Origin: Brachypodium distachyon
Lineage: Eukaryota > Streptophyta > Magnoliopsida > Poales > Poaceae
NCBI RefSeq assembly: GCF_000005505.3
Contig: NC_016132.3
Span: 16,172,501 to 16,236,500 of the forward strand
Reading direction: 5' to 3'
DNA: 64,000 nucleotides
The first letter of the stretch is position 1; each line of letters starts with the position of its first letter. Below the pieces are notes generated by a model. That model saw nothing but the letters and a program-made list of their open reading frames with translations, was not told the origin of the DNA and did no database searches. A program made the translations under genes and the position numbers. Shown piece by piece: positions 12,501 through 24,237 of the stretch.

Positions 12501-13540
12501 CATGAAGTGAACAGTTGGATATATCCTGTTACCTTAATCTTTCTCCAGGGCCTCGTTAATTTTTTAGTGAAAGAAAACGGTTTCAATCAAGATCGGGTGA
12601 CAAAGGCATGCATTTCCGTTTTGGCTCTCTGTTCAATTATTTAAGCATTTTATCAGCCATATGAGTCTCGGTTCTATGTAGGCCATCGAGAAGATTAAAT
12701 CAGCCAAGAATAAATCATCCCAAGGAAGGTGAGCACTAATATAATAGATGTCCACGTACATGGTTCTAATAATGAATGTGTGCATAGTCATTTGCTGAAC
12801 ACTTCAACTTAATCACACCATAACCAACTTTTGACTTATGTAATCAGGCTCGAGTCGTTTTTCAAGCCAACTGTTAGCACATCAGTACCACTGAAGCGAA
12901 AGGTACATCTACCAAAGTGCGAAATTCATGTTCTAGTGCTTATATTTATAATCTCTGGCCTTCCTAGAAGGCTAGAATTGTCAATTGTAGCATCATATAC
13001 AACCCAGTAAATATGTTAGAACTGTATGCGCAGTTTAAATTATGGCATATCATCGATCTGATGTTTATATCACTATTTGGATTCGTTCCATTTTCTAAAT
13101 AAGAACAATCGGGCTTGTTTGACATACTGGGAGGATGGCAGTACCAGGTCTCACCCACGACCATCATGCTACCTGGCCTAGTTTGAATTGTTAGATGCTC
13201 CGGTCGTGCAATGCACGTGAGGGATGCGTATCGCTTGCCAACTGTACTGGCAAGTGGCAAGTAAATTAGCAATTGTATAAATTTAGTAGCAGAAGGTATA
13301 ATTGGGAAAATAGTGGCATATTAATTCTAGATGATGATGTTCCTGAGGTTCCTATATATCATGCTCCACATTCTATCTTATTCTAATATATTTGCACTGT
13401 TGGGGGCAGTACATATTTTTGCAAGACAATATTTCAGTACATGAGTTTCTATATGGTATAAACTGCAGGAAACTTCAGAAAAACCAACGAACGCTGCTGC
13501 AAGCAAGAAAGCAAAATCGACCCGTGGAAGGAAGAAATAA
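9576..13540 (+). CDS. FEN1: Flap endonuclease 1
   Basis: FEN1 removes 5' flaps during Okazaki fragment maturation and long-patch base excision repair in the nucleus. Seventeen exons give 380 residues: 9576-9587, 9692-9808, 10345-10403, 10507-10566, 10673-10726, 10828-10876, 10969-11016, 11260-11325, 11493-11543, 11628-11747, 11821-11905, 12017-12098, 12355-12463, 12549-12605, 12682-12728, 12848-12902, 13469-13540. The start MGVKGLTKLL is canonical; the glycine after Met becomes the N-terminus. Catalytic acids are in [29 protein letters not shown] and CGCDYCDSI. The PCNA-binding PIP box QGRLESFF is at residues 337-344, followed by a lysine-rich tail. Introns 5 and 14 begin with GC rather than GT; the others are GT-AG. 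The length equals that of known rice FEN1. Confidence 0.96.
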
Positions 13541-14418
13541 GTTCGATGCGCGAAGTGAGCTACAAAAGCTTTGTTGGCAACTCTCAGTTAGATCATTAAC
13601 CTCATGTTGTGTAACTCCAACCTTTGTTCAATACTTTCTAATGTTCTAAGGTTTAGGTAAATTAGTGACTCTGAAAAGGAAAAACCTGTTGCTAAGTTGT
13701 GAAATCTGTGCGTTCATCTGTTGGCGATGGTATGATCTTTCCTTCTCTAATGGAAGATTCGGTGTTGCAGATTTACTCTAATTGTCCGTTGAAAATTTAT
13801 TGAGACCCCCTCTGGTCCGAAGATTGAACTTATATTTAGTTGCGTACAGGAAAACGCAAGAATCTTTCCAAAGAGGCTGTGTCAACGAAATTTTTGACAT
13901 GAAATAGAGTGTGAAGGAAGAAACCGCATGGAATAGAGTGCGAAGGAAAATGGAAGCTAACACCAACAGGCAAAGCTGCCACACGTTTTAAAACGTTAGC
14001 ATTCGGCCTCTCGTGCCAGAGATCTCACTGGTTGCATGAATTCACTGTACTGTGGTAGTATTGTACTCGTACATAAACGAATCGCACCATTTACAATTAA
14101 ATCCACTGCGAAGTGCCTAGATGTAAAAACAGGCCAAGGTGAAATCTTTTAGTGCATTGCAATTGGCCTATCTGAAACCTGATTCTCAGTTCTCACAAGC
14201 TTTTGGACAACCAGACACCCTTGGACAGATCTTGATCTACAGCGCCAGCAAATTCTAGGCTCCTAGCCAAATCTAACACACGCACACCACCAGACACGAC
14301 ACTCCTACCAAGAAGGTTATAACAGTTTTCCCATGCTACAAAACTTCCCATGGGAGCAAAAAAAAAGTTCTAAAATTTGCATGTGTTGGATTGTGTGCTA
14401 TTTCCTTATCTCCAGAGA
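13541..14418. other. Convergent spacer between FEN1 and GINT1
   Basis: The 3' flanks of two convergent genes. No coding sequence, RNA gene or terminal inverted repeat recognised. Confidence 0.4.
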
Positions 14419-17400
14419 CTATTTGTCCCAGCCATCTTCTCGCCTGCCAAACTCCCATTTCTGAGGGAGAGGGCCGTATATGGAGGCAAACTTGGCCAGG
14501 CAACTCGTTCTGACGTCGTAGTGCTTCTGCGTGTCGCGGCTGATTGCAACGGAAGAGAGCTTGGAGGTGTCAATGGCCCATGCCGGGTGCACATACTCCA
14601 CAGTCCTCCCGGAGCTCGCGTTTGCATACAGGAAATTCATGAGCAAGTCCTCACAGTTGAAGTTCTTGTGCACAAAGTCTCTCCCTTCTCTGGCTTCCTC
14701 GCTCCAGTACTTCTTGAATGCAAACTCACTGTCCATGAAAGCAGCACCTGTGAGGATCAGATTGTAGCCCTTCTTGCCCCTGGCGTACCGCTCATTCCTG
14801 TACTGCGGAGGGTTGCTGTCTATCATCCGTGGGTAAAAGCCGACCATCCGCTCGGGGTGTTCTCTCCAGACCCTGAATCCTTTCTCTATGTCGCTGCACG
14901 TCATCATGATATCATCATCCAGTTCAAGGACAGCCTTGGTCTTTATCAAAGGGTCAACTCTGAATCTGTTGTTAAGAGAGTTGATCTCTTCGACTCGTAT
15001 TCTGACAGGCACTGTGGAATCAAAGGCATCACTGCTTGGATGGTTGCCTTTGTTCCAGACAACAACTATCTCTCTGACTGACTCACATCTGGAATAGTGC
15101 TCCACAAATAGTTTCAAATTCCAGAGTCGAGCCTCATATGTCATCGTGACCATCGTGAATTGAGAGTGTTGCCCTTGATATGTATATGACTCTTCAGCAC
15201 CATTACCACCAGATAAGAAATGCACAGCGATGCAGACATTCACAATTCCTAATAGAGCAATCACGCAAAAGAATAGCTTGTTGGACCATGTTTTTTCATT
15301 GAGCCTTGCTTTGGTAGCAGAGAAATATCTGCCAAAACTGGTAGAATATCTGCGGATTTTCTGGTTGAAGCGGTGCACGGGCAAGATACGAGATAATTCA
15401 TTTCTCCTGGTTGGGGGAGACCAGAAACTAGGAGGAATGTAGCAATTGATTGCACCTTTCACAAAACCCACAAAAATGACCAGAACAATGGTTAACAAAA
15501 AGCCTAGGTAACCAGCGAGAGATCGTCGTGTTGAATCACCTGAAGGTACACGATCACCATCCATTACAGCTATCCATCCACCAGATTCAAGTTGCTGTGC
15601 ATCTATGTGATGGTACCTCATGCCATTCCAAGTATTCCTCCCTTTCTTTGGCTCTTCAATCCCAAGTTTTACTGGGACCTCTTTGTATTCTTCCTTGCTT
15701 AGCTTTTCAATTTTGTACAACTTAACCCTCCGCCCATAGGTTCCACTGCAGTCCTGACCTGGACGATACAAGGATCCTTCAAAGATGAAGAGTCTTCCAC
15801 CATTTCGAGCTCCCAGACTTTTGTCATATTTGTAAATAGGGTTTTGCTTGTGCTCATTCCAAGGACCAAGAGGAGAGCTACTGTACCAAATTTCGAGCTC
15901 TGCATTCTTTTCAGTTCCATGCCGTGTAAAATCTGAGGCAAAAAGCCACCACAGTCCCTCATACTGGATTATTGCAGCATCAATAAGTGGTTTACTGATG
16001 AGCACCTTCTCCAATGTCCATTCGAGAGGAAATTTAGTAGCACGGTAGAGTCGAAGCTCCTTCTTTTTGTTCCCCTCTGGCATCATATAAATCTAAAAGA
16101 GAGGAAGTTAGTGCTTTTGACATCCTCAGAAATAGCCCACCAGCTGTAAGGTAAATGATACAAAGTTAAAAGCGTTACCTCATTTTCATATTTAAACACA
16201 AAAGGGTAGGACAGGTGCCATGTCTCATCTAGAGCAATACCAAGAAACTCCCATGTTGCACCTTGATCGAAGCTTCTTGCGACACCAATATCACCTTGCA
16301 TTGAGGTTGTTGTTTTCGTTTCAAAGAAAAGAAACAGTGTGTCCCCCTGAGATGCATAAGTCATATCAGGTTGAGAATTTCAAAGAATATCAACAGAACA
16401 TGCTGTCAGTAGAACAGAATGTAAAAGGCTCATTAAGTTATTTCTGGACCCAAAAAGTGATATTCTGTAGATATTAATCATAACATGTAATCCATGAATT
16501 TCTAGGTTGACAGGAAACAAGCATGCACAAATATCTCTTCTACTTGTGGAAAAGTAAAAAAAATAACCCTATTTTTAGATGTCTTGTATGAAATCCAACA
16601 TAAAGATCATCTTAAGAAGAGTAGCCCATGATCAAATATCCTTAAATGTATTCCTGGACCATGCAATTTGTAAACACTACTTTATTGCAGAAATGCACTT
16701 CTATTATCATGCGTCTGAAAATTGAAATCCATCAGTGCCCCTCTTCAGAATCTACATTTTGCATGAGCATACATTTCATAATCTACAAGAACATTCTTGA
16801 ACATGCATTTCAGAATCATGCAACATTTCGTGCATGCACTTAGGCATTTTTACAAATAAAAAAAATATAGATTAATGTGTCAACTATTGAGTTGTACGAA
16901 GAAGATATTCTTCAGTAAAACAACCCAAGTAAAGTTCCCTAGGTATAGCTCATGTATACAGCAGGCTTCGTAGTTAACTTTGTTTCATAACTGGACAATT
17001 TTTTGCAGAATAAGGGTAGACACATAATGTCTTGCTACTAATACACTGACAACAATACTATATCCAGGTAGACACTATGCTCTCCTCATCTAAGCATCTT
17101 AGAGTTAAACGGTAGCCTAGCCTTGCTAGGCATCAGCAGTAGAGGAGCCGAATTCAGCAACACTGCCACAGCCACCAATTCAGCCAGCCAACCTAAATTT
17201 CGCCTGTCTATAGAAGATTTGCTGTCCTAGTCTCCTAGACCAGCAAAACCGCAAGGTACATACAATTCCGGGTTGGGCCAAAGAAAGCAGCTGCCTGCCT
17301 CACCTGCACGTAGAGGAAGGGGTCGGCGACGAAGTTGCTGGGGTACCCGGCCTCCGTGGTGGACGCGCAGGTGAGCACCGGGTTCGCCACCGGCCACGCG

Positions 17401-17802
17401 GAGCCGCTCGCGTTGCTCCTCCCTTCCTGCGCAACCGAATCAACAGACAGCAGCAGGTAAGCGCCTCCGTCCGTCCAGCATCTCAAAGGAAAAAACACGC
17501 CAGAGCTACTAAGCTGCAGCAAAGCTCACCAGCTCGATGGGCCGGAGCTCGAAGGGGCTCTTCCCGTAGTAAATCCCGATCGACCATGACCCTTCGCCGT
17601 CGGGGCGGCACCCGAGGGTGCCAGAGTCCGGGAGGCGGAAGGACGCGACCACGAGCCAGAAGTAGACCCCTCCGACGAGCGCCCCCGCCGCGGCCGCCGC
17701 GAGCAGGAACGAGGCAGCGGGGGAGGCCCGAGCGAGCCGCGCCACCTCCCCGCCGCCACCGCGCATGCCGGCCGGTCTCGTCATCGGTCGCCGCCCGGCC
17801 AT
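14419..17802 (-). CDS. GINT1: GINT1, glucosamine inositolphosphorylceramide transferase (GT64)
   Basis: Golgi glycosyltransferase that adds N-acetylglucosamine to glucuronosyl inositolphosphorylceramide, a plant sphingolipid. Four minus-strand exons, 17802-17530, 17426-17304, 16346-16179 and 16092-14419, join in frame to 745 residues. Membrane segments are visible near residues 24-50, 379-400 and 460-481. The region between the first two (about 90-370) resembles the family's N-terminal beta-propeller-like module. The C-terminal GT64 domain (about 497-740) contains a DDD motif in LELDDDIMM near residue 580, the nucleotide-sugar/metal site. Start chosen at the first in-frame ATG; a second ATG six codons later is also possible. 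Family length and layout match the Arabidopsis protein. Confidence 0.93.
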
Positions 17803-18461
17803 GCCCCGCCGCCCGCCGCCGGCATGGACCGCCCCGATCCCGATCCCCCGCGCCTCGCTGGCCCGGCTCCGCTCCGCTCCGGAGCTGGATCCTCCTCGCC
17901 CGCCCGCGGCCCCGGAGGCGGATTTAATTAATCGATTAAAGCGCGGCGCGGAATGGGAAGCAGGCGAGGCGGGCTTCTGTGTCTCCGGGCGAGAGGGGGG
18001 GTTAAAGAAGAGTAGAGAGAGTATTAGTGGGGCGCGAGGATTAAGCCGGCGCGGCTGCTTCGCTTCGCTGTCTCTGAGCTCAGGGCTAAGCTGTCTTGTC
18101 TGTCTTGCGGGGGAAGGTGAAGCTGGAAGAGAGAGCGGCTTGGGCTGCAGGTCTGGGGATTTTGTATTGGTTGGAAATTAGGAATGGACCGAGCGAGCGA
18201 GAGGTTTTCCAACCACGACGGCGGGCGGCGACGGCATGTTTGACCGGAAACGCCATGGACTCAGTTTTTCTTTTCTCAGATTCTCCGGGTTTCTCGCAAA
18301 TTAAACAACATGCTTAGATGCAGACATTTCAAAGGAAACATATTTTTTCAATAGTATTGTTTTTCAGGGAAATATTTTTTTCAGTACTAAGCCTGGGGTA
18401 TGTGCATTAGTAGTACTTTCTTCCGACATGGAGGAAATTTGGGTTATCTTTCCTTGCCTAG
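17803..18461. other. GINT1 upstream flank
   Basis: GC-rich 5' UTR/promoter sequence of GINT1 up to about 18200, then AT-rich spacer. I cannot place a TATA box with confidence. The overlapping plus-strand reading frames here are composition artefacts. Confidence 0.4.
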
Positions 18462-18470
18462 ATTTTTAAA

Positions 18471-19230
18471 GGGGAAATTGGCCAGGGGAAACTGTATTTG
18501 TGGTCTTCGTTCAAACACACCGTCCGATTGCGAATTGTTGGATATCATTACAATTATGTGGCCATTTGCTGAAACACACCGTCGGTCAAAAAAGAGAAAG
18601 TTGACATTTTCTATGTTTTAGTACTACGCTTTGATTTGTCAGCAACTTCATCGGGACCCTCGATGATTATGATCTAATTTCCTTTGAGACAAACTGAGAC
18701 ACTAGAAACAGTTGTCAACAGAAAATCCTTCAATAATATTCAAAATATATACTTCTCATTGTATCTAGCTTTCGAAGGGAAAAGACAGAGATACCTACCA
18801 ACATAAAGTAAAAGCAAATAAGAATCACGGGACTGTTCCTGCGTAATTCGATGCACATGGAGTACGGAATTAAGCAAAAACAGAGCAATTAAAATTTCGT
18901 TGATTATATTTTCAAAAAAAAATCAACGAGCATGATCCATGAAGTAGCACGTAGTCACGCAGCACAGCACAAGCCTAAACCGTTCGACAATGTTTTCGCA
19001 ACACCGAATAGCAGAACTATAGTGAAACAACACGGCAGAGAGAGCTAATTATTAGAAAAGGGGTAAGATGATAATTCAACACGCAGAAAAAGTCAAGTTT
19101 CCGTTTTTGGACCCAGCGGTGTGTTTCAACAAATGACCACATAATTGTAATGGTACCTAACAAATCCATAATTGAGCGATGTGTTTGGGCAAAGGCCACA
19201 AAATAACGGTGTCCACCGGCCAATTTTCAC
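18471..19230. mobile_element. Second Mutator-type MITE, same family as the one at 5982
   Basis: A 760-bp element with terminal inverted repeats of about 140-150 bp that match the ends of the intronic MITE at 5982-6420, and an unrelated 460-bp AT-rich centre. A perfect 9-bp duplication, ATTTTTAAA, flanks it at 18462-18470 and 19231-19239. No transposase reading frame is present, so it is non-autonomous. The two copies together define the family ends as GRGGAAATTGG or GTGAAAATTGG. Confidence 0.88.
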
Positions 19231-19239
19231 ATTTTTAAA

Positions 19240-20319
19240 ATCTCCGTTTCGATCAACATTCAGCCATTCTCGTTTTCAAGATATTTTGGATAATCTAGAA
19301 GGTGCGATAACACTGTCATAAAGTTGAATATCCTCAAAGGGTGCAAAGCTTAATACTCCAGCTTATACTCCTAGGTGACACAAAGAGTGTTAGAAACAAA
19401 AATTGCTAAAAGAACCAGGACAAGCTGTAGCTCGGGTGTATACTACATTTGACTCGCTGGCGAGCACATGCACGTGGTCTGTCTGCCGTTTGTGCCGAGC
19501 GTTTTCAGAGAGAAGAAAAGGACTTCGAAACCGTAGCCAGCGGCAACGTTAGAATTTTAGCAGGCCTGTCGCCATTTTTGTGCCGCATCAGTCATCAGAT
19601 ATTCCTTTAAAAAAAGTCATCAGATACACCTACGGAGGAAGAGTTGCCGGTCCGAATCGCTGGAGCTGAACCCTGAAATGTCCTCTTTCGTGGATTTGCT
19701 CCGGAAAGCGCCGTGGATACGAACAGGCATTGAGCCAAGTGGAGAGAAGGAGGCGTCGTTGTCTCGGGTCTAGGCGCCTTCCGGTCGGTTTCGGCGGCCG
19801 GCCAGGCACGGCACACACACACAAGCGGCAAAATGCTCAGAGGGGTCAGGACAGCGGCAGCATCGCCCAAAACGAACAGAATCGACGAGAGATTTCAGCG
19901 GAGAACCCAGTGCGTCACGTAGCCATGGTTCATTTTGGTCCGAGCCAGGCCGATCAGGCCAAAGCCTAGTCCTACCAGCACATGGAGCTGACCATTGCCA
20001 AGAGCTCACCAGCAGAAGTGCAGAGCTCCAGTCTCCAGGACTCCGTTCTGCTGGAAAGAAAATACTGGGTCCAAAATTAGGCGAGGAATTTTGTACTATG
20101 AGCTATCACTATGTACATCTATATATATTTACATTACCCTGACGAATAAACCCACCATTTACATTTAGAGGGACGAGATGAATATGACGAGATCTTTGCC
20201 ATAGCCTTCCACTATACACCAATGACCACTGCAACATCTTTTTTCTTGTCTCCTCCCCTTTCTAGCATTGCAAAGGAAGAGAACGAAATTCCAGATATCG
20301 CCATCCACAAACTGCGGTG
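19240..20319. other. Spacer between MITE and CGLD27 3' end
   Basis: Mixed sequence with a GC-rich block at about 19610-20010 that gives short reading frames on both strands without family resemblance. The last 200-300 bases are probably the CGLD27 3' UTR. Confidence 0.35.
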
Positions 20320-23041
20320 TTACGACTGATCGCCAATATCAGGTTCTCCGCAGAATGCGTCGGGCTCGAATGACCGGGCGGCTGTATCGCTGTACACCCC
20401 AGGGATGGCCCTTCCGCTGGTGTTTTCGAATGGCTCCTTTGGCTTTTCGGTGTTGACGTAGAGAATGATGCAGAGGGTCAGGGACACCGCCAGACCCACC
20501 AAGGTGAACTTCACTCTGTTCAGCACCGGCTTGACCTGAAGCATACCAGAAAGTGCTGTGCTTAGCATCATGGAGAAATGGTTGCTCACGAGCATGCTAT
20601 AATGTTTGTTTCTTCTTTTTTTCTTGCATGAGAATACAAGTATGTTTATGACAATGAGACAATGATTAAGCATTTGCTTTATCTCTAAAAATAAACAATG
20701 CGTAGTCTTTTGCATCAAATTCATAAAGGTAGATTGGCAATACATGCTACAGTGACAACAGTGCCACATGCCTGGGACAATTTAATATTGTTCGACAATT
20801 TAGAAATAGACTACTCCAGATAACATCCATAAAAGGTAGATCCAACAGATGGATTCTTTATGTTAGTATATTCCTTTGAAGAATTTCACAGCTCATGCCA
20901 TGTGCACACACCATTCAATATTAATGTCCCAAGCTTCTTGTAAAGTATCTCAACAGAAAAGAAGCACTTTATGTAATCAATCAGAGAAAAGTGCAATGGG
21001 AAATAAGAAATTTATATGCACTGTGTTAACTTACAGAAAATGATCCTAGAAGACGATCACGAGCTAAAACTTCTGGCGTTTTAACCCATATCTGCCATGA
21101 GTGAAAAACCAATATCAGATTGCAGGACATAATTGCAATGCCTAATGCTGAACAAGAATGCTATTTTCTCATACACATAAGCATTTGAAATATAAATCAA
21201 ACTAGACGGTACAATATTACAAATACTCTGTCAAGAATGTAATCAGTGAGGTTAACCTGGACCCACCTAGACGAAATAAAAGAGCTGTGTTTATTTGTTT
21301 AAATGGCATCCTCGGAATGCGTCAATACTACAAGGATGAACTGCTATTTATGCATCATGAACTAATGTCTAATTGACAAGGCAAAATAAATAGCTTACTA
21401 GGTTTTTTTTTGCCAAGTAGTTCCACATTAGACTTGCAATTAATTGAGTATGTCAGTAAAAGCAAGTGCTCCTTTGTTTAAACAAACAGATGAACCTCTC
21501 TTAAAAAAGATAAAAATTACTATATTTGTAAGTTCATGTCAAAACTCAGAGTGCGCATGCATACGATCTATAAGCAAGGGGATTATGGATGTTGTCTTGC
21601 TATCACTCCTTATATTACTGATTCAGTGTTCCCAGTAGCTTCCCTAGTTTAAACCTCTTTCATCTCCCTGCTGGCTTTACAAAAAGCCACGTCTAAGTCT
21701 GAAATCTGAACCAAGCAACTCAGCTCTTGAAGATCCCTGCTAATTCTAAGGCAGCCTGAGTGAAACTGTAATTTCATCAAATCAAATGGCTTATGAATAA
21801 TAAGTTAATAACATGTCAAGTTCCCAAATCAAGGCACACATATATAATCAGGTCTACTTGATCCCATGTACCAGTCTAATCATTACCAAAAGTTCATGAG
21901 TTCTCTTTGTTACATACATTCATCCTTTAGTCTTGGCTTACTCGGGAGAAGGACAGGGCAATTCAGTTCCGGGCCTCTTTCCTAATGTGGATTCAATAGC
22001 ACTGGTGACGAAAGCAAATTATAACTGCACCTAATGCTAGCAAGTAAGCTCTTGAAGATCCCTGCTAATTCTAAGGCAGCCAGAGTGAAACTGTGCTCAT
22101 GCCAAATCAAACGGTTTATGAATAATAACATGTCAAGCTTCCCAAATCAAGGCACACATATCTAATCAGCTCTGCTTGATCCTACACGCCAGTCTAATCA
22201 TACTAAAAAGTTTACAGGTTCTGTCTCACATACATTCATCGCTTTAGTCTTGGCTTACTCGGATGAACTAATTAATGATCAACCTCCACGCAAAGCAATT
22301 CAGTTCGGACCCTTTCCTAATGTGGTTTCAGCACTGGTGACGAAAGCAATGTATAATTGCACTAATGCTAGCAAAACGTTACTAGAACAAAACCGAATCA
22401 CACTATCACAGAGACGAGGCACTGACAGGATCAGGAGTAGCATCTCACCTGCCCATCGTACCATCCTGTCTCCTCATCTGTGAGAAATCACGCCCAAAAA
22501 TTAGACCCAGAATAACAAAATTTGAAAACCAACAAAATTTAGTGTTCCTCAATCCTCACTCACACTCCACGGTGGCGCTGAGCAGTCGGTTCCCAACGTA
22601 AGCCCATCCGAGGTACATCCGCACGACGGCGAGCGTGACGGCGATGATCCCGGAGCCCGTGGCCCCGAGCGCGAGGTGCACCCCGTCGCCGGATACCCCG
22701 TGGCTGCCGAAAGCCGCGACGGGGAGTCCCACGAAGAGCGCGAAGGCGGCGCCGGTGACCGCGAGACGGGAACAGTAGAGCCGCAGGTCCCCCGCGGCCC
22801 AGGAGAAGGGCAGCGACGCGGCCAGCGCCTCGTACTCGTTCACGGGCCGCTGCTCCGGCGGCACGGGGCACCAGTCCGTCCCCGCCGAGCTCCCGTTCCG
22901 CGACGGCGGCACCGCGAAGCGCCGGCGCGGGCGCGGGCTTCGCCGTGGGGGACATACGCTCGCGGCAGGGGGGATCGGGGTAGGGGTGTTGGGGAGGAGC
23001 GGGAGGAGGCGTGGGGCGTGGAGGGAAGGCGAGGCCGCCAT
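20320..23041 (-). CDS. CGLD27: CGLD27-like chloroplast membrane protein (DUF1230)
   Basis: Member of the 'conserved in the green lineage and diatoms' DUF1230 family; biochemical role not settled. Four minus-strand exons, 23041-22564, 22477-22449, 21091-21035 and 20535-20320, give 259 residues with consistent phases. Residues 1 to about 45 are Ala/Pro/Ser/Arg-rich, like a chloroplast transit peptide. Membrane segments lie near 91-112, 123-148 and 197-216. The conserved core VEYEETGWYDGQIWVKTPEV spans exons 1-3 and LARDRLLG follows. The 29-nt exon 2 is very small but needed for that core. The start was chosen at the transit-peptide-like methionine; longer in-frame starts upstream look non-coding. 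Intron 2 contains a 325-bp tandem duplication. Confidence 0.9.
21723..22374. repeat. Diverged tandem duplication of about 325 bp in CGLD27 intron
   Basis: The segment 21723-22043 is repeated at 22048-22374 in the same orientation. Both start GCTCTTGAAGATCCCTGC and end near TAATGCTAGCA. The copies differ by substitutions and small indels, so the duplication is not recent. It lies wholly inside intron 2 and should not alter the protein. Confidence 0.85.
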
Positions 23042-24237
23042 TGGGGGGCGAAAGGAAGGGGATGCAGTGCAGCAGCGAAGGAAGCCAGCAAGCGAAGCGA
23101 GAAGGGAGGTAGTGCTGAACCGGAAGGAACAATGGCTTGGTCCTTGGTGTGGTTCGGCTCGGTTGCAGTTTTTGCGTGGCTGCCTCGTGTCGTGCCGTAT
23201 TGCCTTTGCCGTAGTGCAGTGTGAGTCAGACTTTTTTTTTCCGACTGTTCGGGGCTTTGGGCTCCTATGGAACTGGTTTTGTTTGGGCTTCTGTGGGCCG
23301 CGTGGTTTTGTTTGGGCTTCTGTGTTACTCCTATGTAATGATGTGCGCAAAAGACTGCTCTATTCTTTTCGTTATAGATTCTCAAAAAAAAAAATCTTTT
23401 CGTTATTAAACGAGTTTCACGTAGATAAAAACATTGACATGAACAAACAAGAGACGACGCCACCCAACAGCAAAGACGCATGGGGTGCGGGCTAGGAAGG
23501 TCCTTCTGCGCTAGCTGATATCAGCTTCTTCTTTTCTTAGGGAAGCTGCTAATCAACATTTGTCACTGAGACCACATTCATCCCCAAAGCGGTGGCACTA
23601 TCTTGGAAGGTTCTGATCTTCCTCTCTTTCCAGTTGTTACACAAAGAGTCAACAAAGGATCATATCACGCCAAAAACGTTTGCTTGTGCGAGCGAAGTGA
23701 GCCAAAGGTACGTGGGTGCGCGATGCGATTCAATTCCATCGATCGAGAGCTGCATGCAAAGCGGAGCGGGCAAGTGGGATTTGATCCCTGCCTTCTTCTC
23801 CGTGGCAATCTGTAGACTGTAGCCATTGCTCCGTTGTTTTCCGAGCTCCTGTTAATCGGGCATGGTTCCATACCGACGTGAAGGGCTTGGTCTCATGATT
23901 AATTTATCCAGGTAGGTAGCGCGAAGATTGAGCACGACTTCACGAGCAAAACAGAAAAAGACTTGGGGAAAATGCAACCCCCTCTCTTCATTTTCAGGCA
24001 CCTTATAGCTAGCTGAAGATGATAGATAATGGTCCATCAACATCTGAACCAAGTACAATCCACACCCGGCAGATGACACCGAGTAAATCCAAAGTCGATG
24101 GGTTCGTCAGCTGCGTGACTGTGAGGAGTACGTCGAACCCATCACTCACTCACTCAGCTGCTACCGAATCATGCATCATCCTGACGAACTGCATTAAAGG
24201 GGGCACACATTCCACAGACGGTGTGATGTACTCCTAC
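23042..24237. other. CGLD27 promoter and DUF26-gene 3' flank
   Basis: Upstream of CGLD27 the strand-symmetric reading frames look non-coding. A short tandem unit around TTTGTTTGGGCTTCTGTG occurs twice near 23277 and 23309. The right half is presumably the 3' UTR and spacer of the DUF26 gene. No RNA gene seen. Confidence 0.35.

Noticed and set aside
22560..23481. Long overlapping reading frames on both strands over CGLD27 exon 1
   Set aside because: Only the frame with the transit peptide, membrane segments and DUF1230 core is supported; the others are GC-driven shadows.
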